From: Orthonyx spaldingii
Lineage: Eukaryota > Chordata > Aves > Passeriformes > Orthonychidae
Assembly (NCBI GenBank): GCA_013397795.1
Contig: VZTJ01003853.1
Span: forward strand, 280,218-344,217
Length of the DNA: 64,000 nucleotides
Direction of reading: 5' to 3'
Part shown: piece by piece, positions 27,269-40,000 of the stretch
Layout of the letters: each line of letters starts with the position of its first letter
Numbering within the stretch: position 1 is the stretch's first letter
Translations under genes and position numbers: made by a program
The notes under the pieces: model-generated
The model's database searches: none
Seen by the model: only the letters and a program-made list of their open reading frames with translations
Told to the model about the DNA's origin: nothing

Positions 27269-28113
27269 GCCCCTGTTTGTGAGGTGACCATCCTCATCCT
27301 GTAATGGGTTGATATTATTTTTACACTGCCTTTTGCCATGAATATATTTGAAAAAAACCTCTTTTTATTGTCCCCCACAGTTTTGACAACTTCAACTCCA
27401 GCTGAGCTTTGACTGCATGAATTTTCTCCCTACAGTGGTGAACAACATCTCTGTATTATTCCCATGTCACCTGATTTTGCTTCCACTGGACAGAGGCCTT
27501 CTTTTAACACCTTATTTCCAAGAGAAGATCCCTATTCAGCCAAACTGGCCTTCTGCCTAGACTTCTTCACTTCCAACATTTGGGAATTTCCTGCTCCTGT
27601 GCCCAAAGGAGGTGATGTTTAAAAAGTGATCAGCACTGGCAGACCCCAGCACCTGCAGAAACTTCTTCCCAGGAGGACTTTACTTATTAATTCTCTGAGC
27701 AACCTGAAGTCTGCTCTTCTCATGTCAAGTTGAGGTTTGGCTAGCACTTTTCCTACCCTCAACAGAGATTTTAAATGCAATCTCTTTGTGGTTGTCATGG
27801 CCAAGATGACCCCAGCCTGCGTTGCTCATAACAAGCAGCGGATCAAGGACAGTGTCTTTCTGAGTCCATAAAGTTGTCATCCAGCTTTTAAGGAATCATC
27901 TGGCTCAGGTTGTACCAGCTGTGTGATGCTCCCAGTTAAATTCTGTCAAGTTGAAGTCCCCCATAAGGACAAGGGCAGTTGACTTGGAAGACTCCCTTAG
28001 TTTTTCAAAGAATAATTCATCTGTGCCATTGACCTGGCCTGGAGACCAGTAGACTCCCACGATGACATCTAGATTATTCGTTTGCCCCTTGATTCTTATC
28101 CAGAGGCGTTAAC

Positions 28114-28146
28114 AGTGCTATTGCCAACTGTGCCGTTGCCAACTGT
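28114..28146. repeat. Tandem duplication inside the CR1 endonuclease region
   Basis: The unit ttgccaactgtgcc occurs twice, separated by one base, within the large CR1. It most likely arose by slippage after insertion, since this block is not duplicated in the family as I know it. Confidence 0.75.
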
Positions 28147-28245
28147 GCCAGACATTCTAACCCTTCCATTACATACAAGGCCACCCCTCCACCCCTTCTG
28201 CCCTGCCTATCCCTCCTGAAGAACTTGTAAGAAACACAGCAAACC

Positions 28246-31229
28246 TGAGTCCTCTTTTCTTGAGGATTTTTTTTGAGCTTCTCAATTGCTCTATTTCTTT
28301 TGCCAGAAGAAGAAGAAAAATTTGATCAAATAAAACTATTTCTAGTCTTTCCTGAGTGTGTAGAGATAGAGTTTTAGATTTATCTTTCCTGTATCCAAAA
28401 TCAAATGCTTGTCCTGAAGTTGTTATGATCTAAAAGAGATCTTACCTACACTGTTGAGGATGATAAAAGTTATGACATCAGCTGTATCTGTGAAAGCTGC
28501 TGTCCAGTTGGAGATAAAAAGCTAGCAAAATCCAAAATGCTAGACTAGACTTTGGACAGAGACAAAACCTGGATTTCTCATTTGCACTTGTTTGGAGTGT
28601 GTTTGAGATTTTTTTTTTTGGTTTGTTTTTTTAATGTTCTTTCCCTTTCTTTTGTACTTCATTCAAATACTTTTAATTGGAATACTTTTAAATTTTTTGC
28701 AACAGCAAATGAATTGCTTATATATTCAGAAAGCTGTATTTTAGCTACACTGTGAAGATTCTTCTGTTACTGTTTTTGATCACATTAGCTCCTCTTTCAT
28801 AAGGAAGTTGTCTTCCATAGACAGACTGTAATCAAGACAAGCAGAAAATTAAACATGTTTTGTAATAAAAATCTAGTATTTCTATTAAAATTATGTATAT
28901 TTTTAAAATATTGAACAGCAGGTAAAACAAATTGATTTTGAGCTTCAATCTCCTTCAATTAAATCCAGGCAAAGGAAGAATGATATAAAGTTGTATTTCA
29001 TACACCTTCTCATATAATGATATAATCTCATATACTATCATATAATAACCTTTCAAATTCAGGTTTGTGAAACGTAAGGACAACTCAATTTCAGTCACCT
29101 GAAGTAATTTCAGAGTAATGTGCTTCTCATTTTTCTCATAATTTAAGTAAATGATATAAGATTGTCAAAAGATAGATGTGTGTCTTGTTTTATGGGAGCC
29201 AAGATCCTTGTTATTAATATACTTGTGTTTCAAGTTCAAGAACCAGAGATTAGCAATTTGACCTTGACAGTCATTGGTATGTGACAGGAATATAAAGCAG
29301 GAGGTTTATCTGGAGCAAACATGTCCCAAGATTTTTCCGGCCTACAAGATCTCCTAACTATGCACGTCGTTATTAGACAAAATAGTATTTAAATCATACC
29401 TGACATGGTTGTTCCCTCAGCTTACATTTGCCAGCCCTGATTTTACTCCATCACTTCTGTAGCAAAATTCTATCCATATATGAGATAGAAAATTATCATA
29501 CATAAAGGTTTTACTTCTAGCTTTTAACAAATATCTTCATCTGTTCCCAACCCTCACCTGCATGAAGAACCTTACTTGCAAACATCTGTCTTAAATGGCA
29601 CAATTGTTAGCCTTGCATAGCAAGTTCCAAGGGTTTGTCACTTGGATCACACAGCTCTCTCTCTAAACAGTCATTTGTATGCAGTGTGTTATAGGTTTTG
29701 ATACAAAGCCAAATTCAGAGTTCCAATGCCTTGCTACCACTTCAGTCTGGACCTGTTTCTCTGAAAACACCCTGAAATGATAATAGCATAAATTTGAGCA
29801 GCTTGGGGCAAAGAGATTAATTTTTAATAAACTTGAACTATGGAAAATAAGAAATACATGCAGTAGCAAATGTGAACAGAAGAAGGAAAATTATGGTGGA
29901 TTTTAGAAAAGCACAAACTGTGAAGAAATTATCGTGCTTTGAGGCATAGGTGAAAGTTAGTGCTGCCCATAAAAGAAGCAGACCCCATTATACAGCCATT
30001 GAATTGCTCTGTAAGGTCATAATGTGAATGCATGTCATGGGTTGAAGGTGGAAAGCAATTACTGATGCCTTATAGTGGTCAAAACATTTTTAAACTGGAT
30101 AGCATACACTGATTTTAAAATATATTTGTTTTTTAAGTTAAGGTATCAAATATGAATTTTGTGTGCTAGAAGTGCATCAGTAAATTTTAACGGTTGTGGT
30201 TATAGAAAGAAAAGTAAAGCTGGTTGTGCTATTCTGAAATGGTGTTATTGCTATCCTTTATTCAAATGAGTATATGAAGAGATGGGGAAAGCACGAACAC
30301 TGCCAGAAAAAGATTTCAAAACTTGTATAAATAATATTCCATCTCTACAGTGGTATTCTCTCAAATGCTTTCCACATTGCATACAAAAATGCAAGAAGAG
30401 GCAGAGGGAGAGCATTTCATCATATGGATGAGGAAACCAGGAATGAAGGATTTATGCCTTTAGAACAGAACAATTCTATTTAGAGGGATAGGCTTTATCT
30501 GAACCCCAAAGGAAGTAGGCAACATATCAAATCAAGAGATTGTACTAAGATTTGAAACCCTTTGAGGCTGAGTTATATCTGAGGTTTTAAATCCAAGATT
30601 TTGGGAAGGAAGATAATTCTGAAACAGCACATTTCAAAATGATGCATTCCCCTAGGTAACTTCTATATCTCTAAAGAAAAGTAGAGCTAGAAAACTTTTA
30701 CCAAATAGGAAATTGGAAAGGACAGAAAACAGTGACAGGATTATTAGACACAGTGAAGCAGAAAAATGACATATTTCTATAAAAATTTTTTTGTGTGTGC
30801 GTAAAACTTGTAGAAGCCCAAGAAAAACATCTCATAGGATATAAATATATAGTTTGCAATTTTTTGGGAAGTGAAAGAAGCCTGTCATAGGGAAACAATA
30901 GGATAAAGACAGTCCTTGCAAAGATATCCTTCAAAAACATGAAGTTTTGCTCAAATGAGAAAAATAGAAAACATTATAAAATTTGAAATACTACATATAA
31001 AAATCTAATGTGTAAGACATACTCTTACACCAAAAAAGGGCAATAGAAACAAAGGTATAAAGATATAGCAACCTTCTAAGAAATCTCCTCCAGATCAAGA
31101 AGTCAGCTGGAGAGACTGGAAGGACATAAGTAGAATAAAAGGAACATTTAGCAAAGACATAGTACAGGAGAACTTGCAAAGTCTCTCATGATAGGATTTT
31201 TTCTTATAAGAGATATCAAAATCTGCCCC
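28246..31229. other. Unique AT-rich non-coding sequence
   Basis: I see no supported gene. An imperfect array of catata/gatata-type units lies near 29008-29050. The A-rich plus strand from about 30400 to 31229 might be a still more decayed 5' extension of the CR1 relic that follows, but I could not match its motifs. Confidence 0.5.
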
Positions 31230-31790
31230 AGGTTTAGGTAATAGTAGAAGAACTTGTTAAATAAACAGGTAAAATGGGCAAGGACAACCAAAAGAACCCT
31301 TCTAAAGAAGCCCAGGAATTAAACAGATTAATTACTAACTCTGAAATATGAGCTTGCCAGGAAGCAGAGCTTTGTGCTGTTCTATATGCTAAATAGGATT
31401 TGGAAAGGGAAAAAAACGTATTTGGTGATACCAAGCTATTCATGGCTTTACAGACAACTATGCAAAATTGCAAACCTGCACAATGTAATAAAATAGGAGA
31501 TGAAATCTAAAATGAAATGCAAAGGGATGCACTCAGTGCGAGCATGGGAGCTTGAACTTGCATGATGGACTTGAAATGAACATTGCTGTGTAGAAAAGGG
31601 TCTTTGGGCAAAAGCAAACAATTGCATGAATATGCTGGCTTGATGCTCACACAACAAGGAGGAAGCTGGGGTATTAGGAAGTGTGTCAAAACCAGGAGAA
31701 TATGAAGTAGAGATAATTATGCTGGTGCATATGTGCCAAGACTGCCTGCATGTTCAGCAGTGTAGGACATTCTGATCAGTCATCTTGAAG
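31230..31790 (+). mobile_element. Ancient CR1-like LINE relic, reverse-transcriptase region
   Basis: On the plus strand this aligns by eye with the palm and thumb part of an old CR1 ORF2. A gtgctgttctatatgctaaa block at about 31374 corresponds to the V-L-F-N-I-F-I-N-D-L region. Shortly after, at 31419-31441, comes tttggtgataccaagctatt, which reads F-G-D-T-K-L-F. This is the catalytic F-A-D-D-T-K-L-F box with one of the two aspartates and an alanine lost and a Gly in place. Next, ggagatgaaatctaaaatga and aaatgcaaagggatgcac (about 31497-31532) match the conserved M-x-F-N-x-x-K-C-K-V-M-H block, and tagaaaagggtctttgggc matches the E-x-D-L-G-V block. The copy is heavily mutated and cannot be functional. 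It resembles the turtle/crocodile-type lineage, and both ends are soft. Confidence 0.6.
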
Positions 31791-33595
31791 GATACCTATT
31801 TTTATTAAATAAATGTATCATCCATTCAGTGCTAGGAGAATAGGCACATTGAGGCCTTGCAGAATATTACAACTGTATTAAGTCTGTTCCTCCATTAAAA
31901 AGAATGCATTCTTGGAACAGGCATAAACAGGCATAAACCTGGGACTAGAAGTACCTGACCTTGGCAGTGCTGTTGTGTGGTGCATAGTGTCAGGACACAC
32001 ACAGTGTTCTCTTGCATGTGTAACAGTCAAAATGTTTGTGAGAGAAGTTAACCTTGTACATATTATAGGACTGCGTGTACTTTCGGGAAAGTCTGTGTTG
32101 TTTTGTTCAGTCTTGATACAATCCCTGGGACTGAATCAGACCAAGCCACCAGCTGAATCCTCAGTACTAACATGAAGAAGTGATAAATAAAATATCAGCA
32201 ATTGGTCTATAGGCTTATAAACAAAGTTACCAAATATACAGTCATAAGGAAAATACATCTAGTGGAAATACTCTTATACCAAATTGTTTTTTCATGCCCC
32301 GTCCCCATATTCAAAACCTGACTAATTTCCCCAGCTTTCATGTCTCTGTCTATCTGTTCTAAGACATTTTTCTGGGGTAAGTGCTGGATACTTACTCTGG
32401 AATGAATGGAAGTTACTGAAAAAGAAAAAAGAAAAAGAATATACTAAGTGGACTTAAGTGTCTCTCTAGGGGTCATGCTGTATTCTGCTAAAATCATGTT
32501 CCCTGTCTTCAAAAAATGAGACTTTATGACTTTATTCAAGGAAAGAAATAGAAAATATAGCAATATCTTTATATTCTTCAGTACTTTATAACCTGCTACA
32601 GTAAATTTACTCCATCTTTTTTATTAAAAATCCAACATCTTTCTGGGCAGTACATTATCTAATACATACCTGTGATTAATGATATTTCTAGTAGCAAGTT
32701 CTTCAAATTGTCTGACATCGATACTCATGTTGTATCAATACAGCAATATGTCTTCAAAAAACTTCTGAAAATATATTCTCCTTCTTGTGTGGGCTGCAAG
32801 TGTTTCCTGAAAATTGGTTCTCATAACCTGTACTACATGCTTTGCAACTGTTGGAAAAAACTTATGGGGAAGTAATTCTCCAGTGTTACGTTTGTTCAAT
32901 AACATCTTGGGAATTTATAACTTATCCCCAAAAGAGTACAGTACTTAAAAATCAAGGGCTGGCAGTAAAATTGTTTGGCCTTATTGTTAAAGTAAATAAT
33001 GGTAAATATTATTTTCCTTTGAAAAATTAAAGAAAAACATTTCTGCAAGAGTGATAAGAGTTTATGTTTATTCTGCTGAATTCAAATGTTGATGTTACCT
33101 GGATCAATGTCAAAATTCCCATTTTCTCCACTGGAGAGACTGTTTAAATATCATTCGTGCCCACAGAATAGGTTACTGTAGAACAGGAAATTTTTAAAAA
33201 TCACCAAAATACTAAACAGTTATGATTTAATTTAGTCTAGTTGTCAAGTTTAAATGCCATTTTTATGCACTCTTCAGAGACATTAATATTGTGTATAGTA
33301 TATTTCTCCATGCAGCTTCCATATAGTTTTGAAATGTTGGCTTTTATAGTAGTGTTTTTAAATTTGGAGAATATAAGGAAAGAAGAAATGATACAAACAA
33401 GGTTTTTCTCTCTTTTTTTTAAAACTCATATAGCTATGACTGTTTTAGTATGACATTCATGATCTTGCTTGCTCTGCATTTAGCCAAGTGTAAAGTGGAA
33501 TATTCACACTCATGTCAATTATAATTTTTTTAAAAGGAGTGTAAATGCTTTTTGAATACTGAATTGTTTTGAAAAATACCTACAATGAGAAGCAA

Positions 33596-33616
33596 ATGAT
33601 ATAAAAATTATATCAT
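33596..33616. repeat. Small AT-rich inverted repeat
   Basis: The arms atgatataa and ttatatcat are exact reverse complements separated by three A. With no G/C-rich core this is quite likely chance. Confidence 0.5.
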
Positions 33617-34009
33617 ATTGAATTAAAGGAGGTAAAAGCTAGTCTAACTAGGGAAGTTTGACTGATTTCTGGGTTATGCTTTCCATGATCTTAAAAAATA
33701 AAAGACCAATAATATGATAATAGGAATATATTTGGCTTTGAATATTCAAGGATTTATTTGCACAGTTCTTTTAATAATAGATTTCTCATGTCTCAGCCTA
33801 CCTATACAACCTGCTTTTTCCTACTCAATCATAACTAGGCAAATACAGTGACTTGCTTAGCATGTACTGATGAAGATTTTGCCTTTCTTTCACATCTGTT
33901 CCAGTTGTCTAGGTCTTTCACAGCCTGTTGCTTTTGAAAATTTCTTCAATGCGGCTTCACAGATTGATTGGAGTGTTTTTGCGCTTTTGTTTAGGCTTTC
34001 TTTTTTATT

Positions 34010-34011
<2 letters not shown>

Positions 34012-34045
<34 letters not shown>
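34012..34045. repeat. Poly(T) homopolymer, 34 bases
   Basis: This is the longest homopolymer in the window. On the minus strand it is an A34 tract preceded, 16 bases upstream, by AATAAA (34062-34067). A second run of eight T starts at 34071, just after an ambiguous base. The exact length is uncertain because homopolymers are error-prone in sequencing. Confidence 0.9.
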
Positions 34046-34046
<1 letters not shown>

Positions 34047-34069
34047 TTTTGTGACAGGAAATTTATTTC

Positions 34070-34070
34070 N
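34070..34070. other. Single ambiguous base (N)
   Basis: This is the only N I noticed in the window. It lies between two T runs and is most simply a base-call or consensus ambiguity rather than a scaffold gap. Confidence 0.95.
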
Positions 34071-37000
34071 TTTTTTTTGTATGTGCTTGTGCTAGGGAAG
34101 TTAGTCCAACTAAAATGATACAATGCACATTGAAGCGTTCTAGAAGTGGTCCTGGACACTGAATGAGTCACACTGCAGATATAAGCTCAGGCTTTTTGGG
34201 TCTTTATCTGCAGTTGTTGTACAGTGAACATGGTTTGCTTGGCTCTGAGATTAAAGTCTGTAAGCAACACATTGTTTTAGAGAAATGGCAATTTTCTTAC
34301 AGCAGATCGGAGAGACAGAAGATCATTCAGGAGCTCTCTGTCCTGTATGACAATGTGGTTTTTTCGTATCTATTTAAATGAAAGAAATTTGGCTACCTTA
34401 CCAGCCCAGAACTGCACAGAAATAGAGACATGTCGGAGATAATCAGTGTGATTTCTACATCTCACTTATGTAAATGTCGGGTGTCAGCAGTGGGTAAGCT
34501 GTATCTCAAATCTTTGTTGCAACTTTTATAGAAAGATTTTAGGCAGTGATTGGCAACCCAAATCACCGTTGGAAATCTTTCTAGATCATGAATATTTCCA
34601 AATGATTAAGTATAACATTTGTATCATTGTCAATCAGAAAGGAGGAGAAAACTCTGAAGTCTAGTGTTGGATTTTATTAAACACAGCTCTGATGCAGACA
34701 CAGGTGACCCTAGAGTTAGACTTGGTAAAATAGTTAGTAGTACCATAGTCTTGCCAGCTGCCAGCAGTCTGCTCCCCCAAATCACTTCATTCTACATTGA
34801 TATATTGAAACCCCTTTGCTCAGGTTTTAGAAAGCTACCTAAGATAAGCCAAATTAAACTTCGTATATAAGAGTGAGCAAACACAATATATAGGCATGCA
34901 GAGTGTCAGTTCCTGATGGAAGAAAATATCTTCACCTTAGTTTTTGTTTGTTCAATGCCTCTTAGAGGGTGGATGGGCAGCTGTTGCACACAAGAGAGAT
35001 CGTTCGAAGTCAAGTCATATGTGATAAAATGGCAAAAGTGTTTCCCAGCTAGTTTAATGCATTTTTTTGCAAATTTTAGGGACTTTTTAAAAAATATATA
35101 CAACTAAAGAAATGTAAGGTTATTTAACAAGCAGGAAGAACACAAGTCCATCAACTCATGCAGCAACTACTATTTTTAGTGTTCTATAACTCTCTTTAAA
35201 GAAAATATGCTTCTTCTGTAAAGAGACAGATGCGCACACAAACAAATAAACAATAATATCCCAGATACACAAGAACTTAAATCTCCTGATTTACCCTGGA
35301 ATCTGCTCAAAGAGTCTGTTAAAATTTTTTGGTTTTCATTCCTCCTCTTATGATGTTTCTCTAGTATCTTTTTCCTAAACTTCTTTCCTAACCTGAAGTG
35401 ATTGATAATATTTTGCTTTGTATGAATATGCCACTTTGCTCGATGGAACTTCACATCCTGAAAATATCTTGAAAGAATAGTGAAAACTAGAGATAGACAC
35501 AGACTATAACAGGCAAGTTGCTTTTGTTGATTTTGTCATCTCTTAATCACCTGTTCAGAAAAATTAAAAAAAATTGTAATTGAGCAACCAGCTCAGTAGA
35601 AGCATTTACATTTTCATTATCCTCTATAATTTAGAAGATAAGCAATATCAGAAAAATCTCAAGTTTGAAGTTACTAGCTTTTTTGTTAGTCTTTGTTGTG
35701 TTTACAGTTTTTATAGAAATAATAATTATTAAGGCTTAATGAGTAAGGTGATGAAATAAAAATTTATGTATATATTGTTCTGCTTGTAACCCAATATGAA
35801 TATCTTTTGTTTACATTATTTCTTTGGCTAATATTTGGGACATATCATGTTCAACAGGAATAAAATCCATAATACTTTAATGAAAACTTGGAAAGCTTGA
35901 AAGGTCTGGAAGAAGGGCATCTGTCTGTATGACTCATGTTCCTGTTATAATAAATGGCACCAGTCTGGCTGCTGGAAGTACCTCTGGGCTACTTTAATGA
36001 GGTCTCCTCTTGTGGTGTCATGTGTAAATTCTAGGTATTACATCCATAGAAAAATAGTGATTAGGGAATGTTCTTCAGTCCCTTCCATTATATGTACACT
36101 GGGTAAGAAGGTACCTCTTCAGACTTCATCCTAGTAACTGAATAGCCTGCATTTTTCTCGTTTATTCTAAGATTTTGAGAGCTCTATCCTGCTTGCTGAC
36201 TGTGATATGGACTTTTGTATTATGGTTGTTCACAGAAACATGCCTGGAAGTCTTTAAGACAGAAAGTCATGTACTACGTGAAAGAAAGATTTGACCACGA
36301 TTTCATGTGCTACTACAGTTTTCCTGTGTTAAACCCATGAACTTGTACCTTGATTTCATACATAGTTCTAGATATTTTATTAGACTTCTATGACTTTTGT
36401 CTAAATGCATTAACTAGTTTAATTAGCTAAGTATATTTCTGTCTTGTGTGTTTTTTGAGAATTGTTGGAATAGACTGAGCAATGATTTATTTACTTTGTT
36501 GTCTGTTGAAAAAGTAATGTGACAATACTCTTGTGGCTACTGCTTTTCGCTGATACAATTGATTTTATATTACGAGATTTTACTGTAACATCTCTGTTGA
36601 TCAGAAATTGCACTTTATCTCCTCTTTGGCTGCTGAGCTAAGAAAAAAAATGTATGCAGAGATGTATCTGGCTCAAATGGGAATCTAAATCTTTTAATTG
36701 CCTGATCTCAGAGCATCTGAATTTCCTTTTAATTCCACTCTTCCAAGATTACGGCTATGCATGTCGCCAGAGGCTGACAAATACTGTTTTTCAAGGCTGT
36801 GATGCCGTGCCATCATCAGTTGCTAGGGGTTTTTTGCTTAGTTATTGTTTTAATACAAAGGCCAATTTGTGAAATTCTGACAACTATATGAAAGTACTTC
36901 ACTGCTGGTTTAAGCATTCTTAGGCTTCTGGATTTGAAAATTGCTCTAGTTGACTTTCTTCCCCTGAATTTTTAGCATATATCATGCTCTGAATAGCATG

Positions 37001-40000
37001 TAAGTTAAAAGATGCCCTCAGATTGAGAAACTGGATGAAAATATCCAATAAGGCTAACTTCATTATTTCATTATTACAAACAATACTGACAATGTCTAGT
37101 TAAATAGAATTGTGGCAAAAACCCCATAATCAGCAGCCTGTTACCTTTTGTAATTTTTTGAGTTGGTACGCGTTTATTATTGACTGGAAAGCATGATCTG
37201 TTCAATGATATGCCTGCTATATGGTTCAGGGTGACTATATGTTGAATGATTTAGTGACACATGAAACATTTGCTCTGGTTGATCTTAGAATGTTTGCAGC
37301 TTTTATACACTGATAAAGTGTTTTATGCCTGAATGTTGTACAACTTGAAAAGCCTTCATTGTAATTATATAAATTAATTTCTTTCAGTATAACAGCTATT
37401 TGGATGATCCAGGGATAAAACCTCGCCTTTGACTTGCAAAACACTCCTGATTTAGTCATCATGAACAAGAATACCTGTAGTCTACACGCGAAGAGCATGA
37501 GTGTAAGTAGAAGATTTTCTTTTTCTTACTTTTTAATTTAATATCAGTATTCTTCCACACTACTTCTGTGTTGTATTAGCCTTTCAAATGCCACATTCTG
37601 AGACAAAATTATAAAATCATTGTCACTCATACCCTATTCTTATATCTGTGACCTAAATAAATATGTGTGTGTCTTTGACACCCAGAGATAAGATTATTGA
37701 ATACTAGTATGGTTTGAGTGACCTTTTTCTTTTTTTTTTTTTTTGGTAATTGACACATTCATTTCCCACAGTTTAATTTTTAAAAAGTTATTAGAAGCTA
37801 GTTTTTTTTCTTGAGCATTCATTGAAATATAAGATTATATAATGTCTACAATGTACTCAGTGGTAAATGTAGGCCCCTGCACTGATGTCAGAGTCTGCAC
37901 TTGATTTGATATGAAATGTTGGCAGTGAAATGTTCCAGGAGATCAGTGAGAAAATAAGCTAATGATACAAGCATAGATTTGGATAAGGCTTAATTTTGTT
38001 TATTTTCTGGTCTTTGCCATGTATTTTGTCCTATGTATAGAAGTCTCTCTGTATCCAAAAGTATTAGTGATACAGGAAGATTTGGACATTTCAGACTCTG
38101 AATGAGATTTTTTAACCTGCAAAAAACACTTCCTTACTTTGGTGTTAAATCCTAGCATAGCTTGTTCTGTGAACTTAATTAGAACTATCTGCAACTGTTT
38201 TTTCTTTGAACTGGGTACATGGAATATTTCCTACTGTTTGTTGTTTTGAAATTGTAAACTATATAATCCCTCAGGAATTAAGTTATGTGATGTCATGCTA
38301 CTTAAATAATTTTTTGACTACTGCTTGTATGGGAACAGTGAAACTGTTTGAAGTATTTGCACAAAAGTGACTTTGTAGAAGTCTCACTAGACTTGTTGAG
38401 CATAATCAGAGATTTCATATCACATACCGAATCTTCCATCATTCTATATGACTGTCAATTTGAATTTTCATTGTCAAAGTCATCTCTGGTCTGTCAGACC
38501 AGTCATTTCGTCAAAAGACCAACTGATGGATAAAAAAAATGTCATCAGTTGAACTGAATAATCTTAAAAAGAAAGATAAAATATGACTTTTTATTTTATT
38601 TCATCGGATATTGTCACTTATCTTCCAAGATCCTCTACTTATCTTTTATCCTTTTAGGAAGCATGGTAGTCAAAGTGTTGGTTCAGTGGTTTCAGATGTC
38701 AGTGAGCATAATTTACCTAATATAGAAGATGAACCTTGTGTGGTTCATGTGCAGATATGTGTGAACATTTGGGTATTTTCACCAAATATAGAACTCACTG
38801 TGCATCATGAACTAATTAGTTTAACAGTATAGAATAATAGAAACTGCTGGTAGAAAATACTTAAACATTTCCATTCATTTTCTGACAATACAATAAATCT
38901 AATACTGTTTAAATAATTTGCAAGTGATCTGTAATTAAAAATATGTGGTTAATATCTATTAACTGTACTTCATCTAATAGATTTTTTATTCCATTGTTAG
39001 AACTATCCTCAGATGGCGCAATATGTCTAAAACTTCACTCTCTCCCTGATGGTTTGCACAGTATTGCTCTTCATTCTTTTGTTGGTAGCCTATGGAGTTT
39101 AATAATTGTGTTTGTGAAAAGGGCTTGTAAAGTAGTAGTTTCTTTCTTTCAGTCTTGCTCACAGCATTCAGTGAGGAACCATGTCCTTTCAGTCTATGTA
39201 TATTATTTGTCTAGTACCTTTCCTTAGGTATCCTTAGGTAGGTCTTTATTTCTTTTACAACTTTTCCTTTTGCATAATTTCCTCCTTTCCTTTTTTTTTT
39301 TTTAATTCCTCTTTTTCCAGCATTTTCAACTATTCTAGGTGGTCTAGTTCTTATAATCTCATGGCTTATCATCTGGTACTTCTGAAAAGACAGTTAATCT
39401 GTCTCTCCCTGTCTCATTCACTCTCTCCCTCGCTGTAATTTGTTTTCCTCCTCCATTTCCACTCCCCTACCCACCACAAAGCTACATCTAGTAAAGAATT
39501 TTAGTTAGTACTGATCAACCACAGAATGAGACCTTTTTTTGAATATTTTTTATAATAAAATCATGCACTTGATTTTTTTGTGTGTTTCAGAACGTCTTAA
39601 TTTTATTTTCATAACTGCATAAGCAAGGCAAAGTATTTCCATACACTATTTCTACTGCTTTAAATATGTGAATATAATTTGTACTTTATCAAAAAGCATG
39701 ATGAAATGTATTTATTTGTATTTTCAAAATCAGACTTCCAGCCTATCTTCAATGAAATTAGCATAGCTTTACTAGCAGTTAGTACACCATCAATAGTAGA
39801 TAACTTTTAAAGAAGTATTGTAATAACTAGATTTCTATGGAGTATATTGGAGCATATTTGGTCAGCTAAAGGAAGTAAGACTCTACTTTCAGGTGATGAG
39901 AGTGCTAATATTAAGAATGAAGTCTGAATGTCACACTGTGTGGGATTTTATCTTGGAAGATTGTGTCAGAAGTGAGTCAATTCGTGTGATATCAGAAAGT

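Larger units (their letters stand above)
25572..28245 (-). mobile_element. Large CR1 LINE copy: partial endonuclease, reverse transcriptase, 3' end
   Basis: This is the major element of the window, a CR1 retrotransposon in minus orientation. Its 3' tail is at the low coordinate (the reverse of ccatgattct at 25582). It is 5'-truncated inside the ORF2 endonuclease domain. Read 5' to 3' on the minus strand the motifs are: SYKFFRRDRQGRRGGG near 28225-28180; LVLMGDFN near 27980-27955; RRADFRLLREL near 27720; KSMGPDG near 27100-27080, at the start of the reverse transcriptase; LDFSK near 26725 (core aspartate); and SQGSILAP with SKFDDDTKLGG near 26560-26455. The last is the catalytic F-A-D-D-T-K-L box with Ala changed to Asp. 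Then follow LGILV near 26260, and FKLDIKKRFF with a HWNRLP block near 25800-25750. ORF2 is interrupted by stops and frameshifts, so the copy is inactive. At 2.67 kb it is long, as most CR1 copies in birds are only a few hundred bases. Confidence 0.95.

Noticed and set aside
31820..32175. Possible solo LTR, because of TG and CA-like edges and a spacing reminiscent of a promoter
   Set aside because: I found no matching partner repeat, target-site duplication, polyadenylation arrangement or known LTR block. The resemblance is too weak.
33870..34171. Frames with poly-Phe or poly-Lys crossing the T34 tract
   Set aside because: They are translations of a homopolymer and cross an ambiguous base.
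35880..36260. CR1-like texture with gtcccttccattatatg
   Set aside because: The only matching block is short, and the upstream sequence does not follow the CR1 order.
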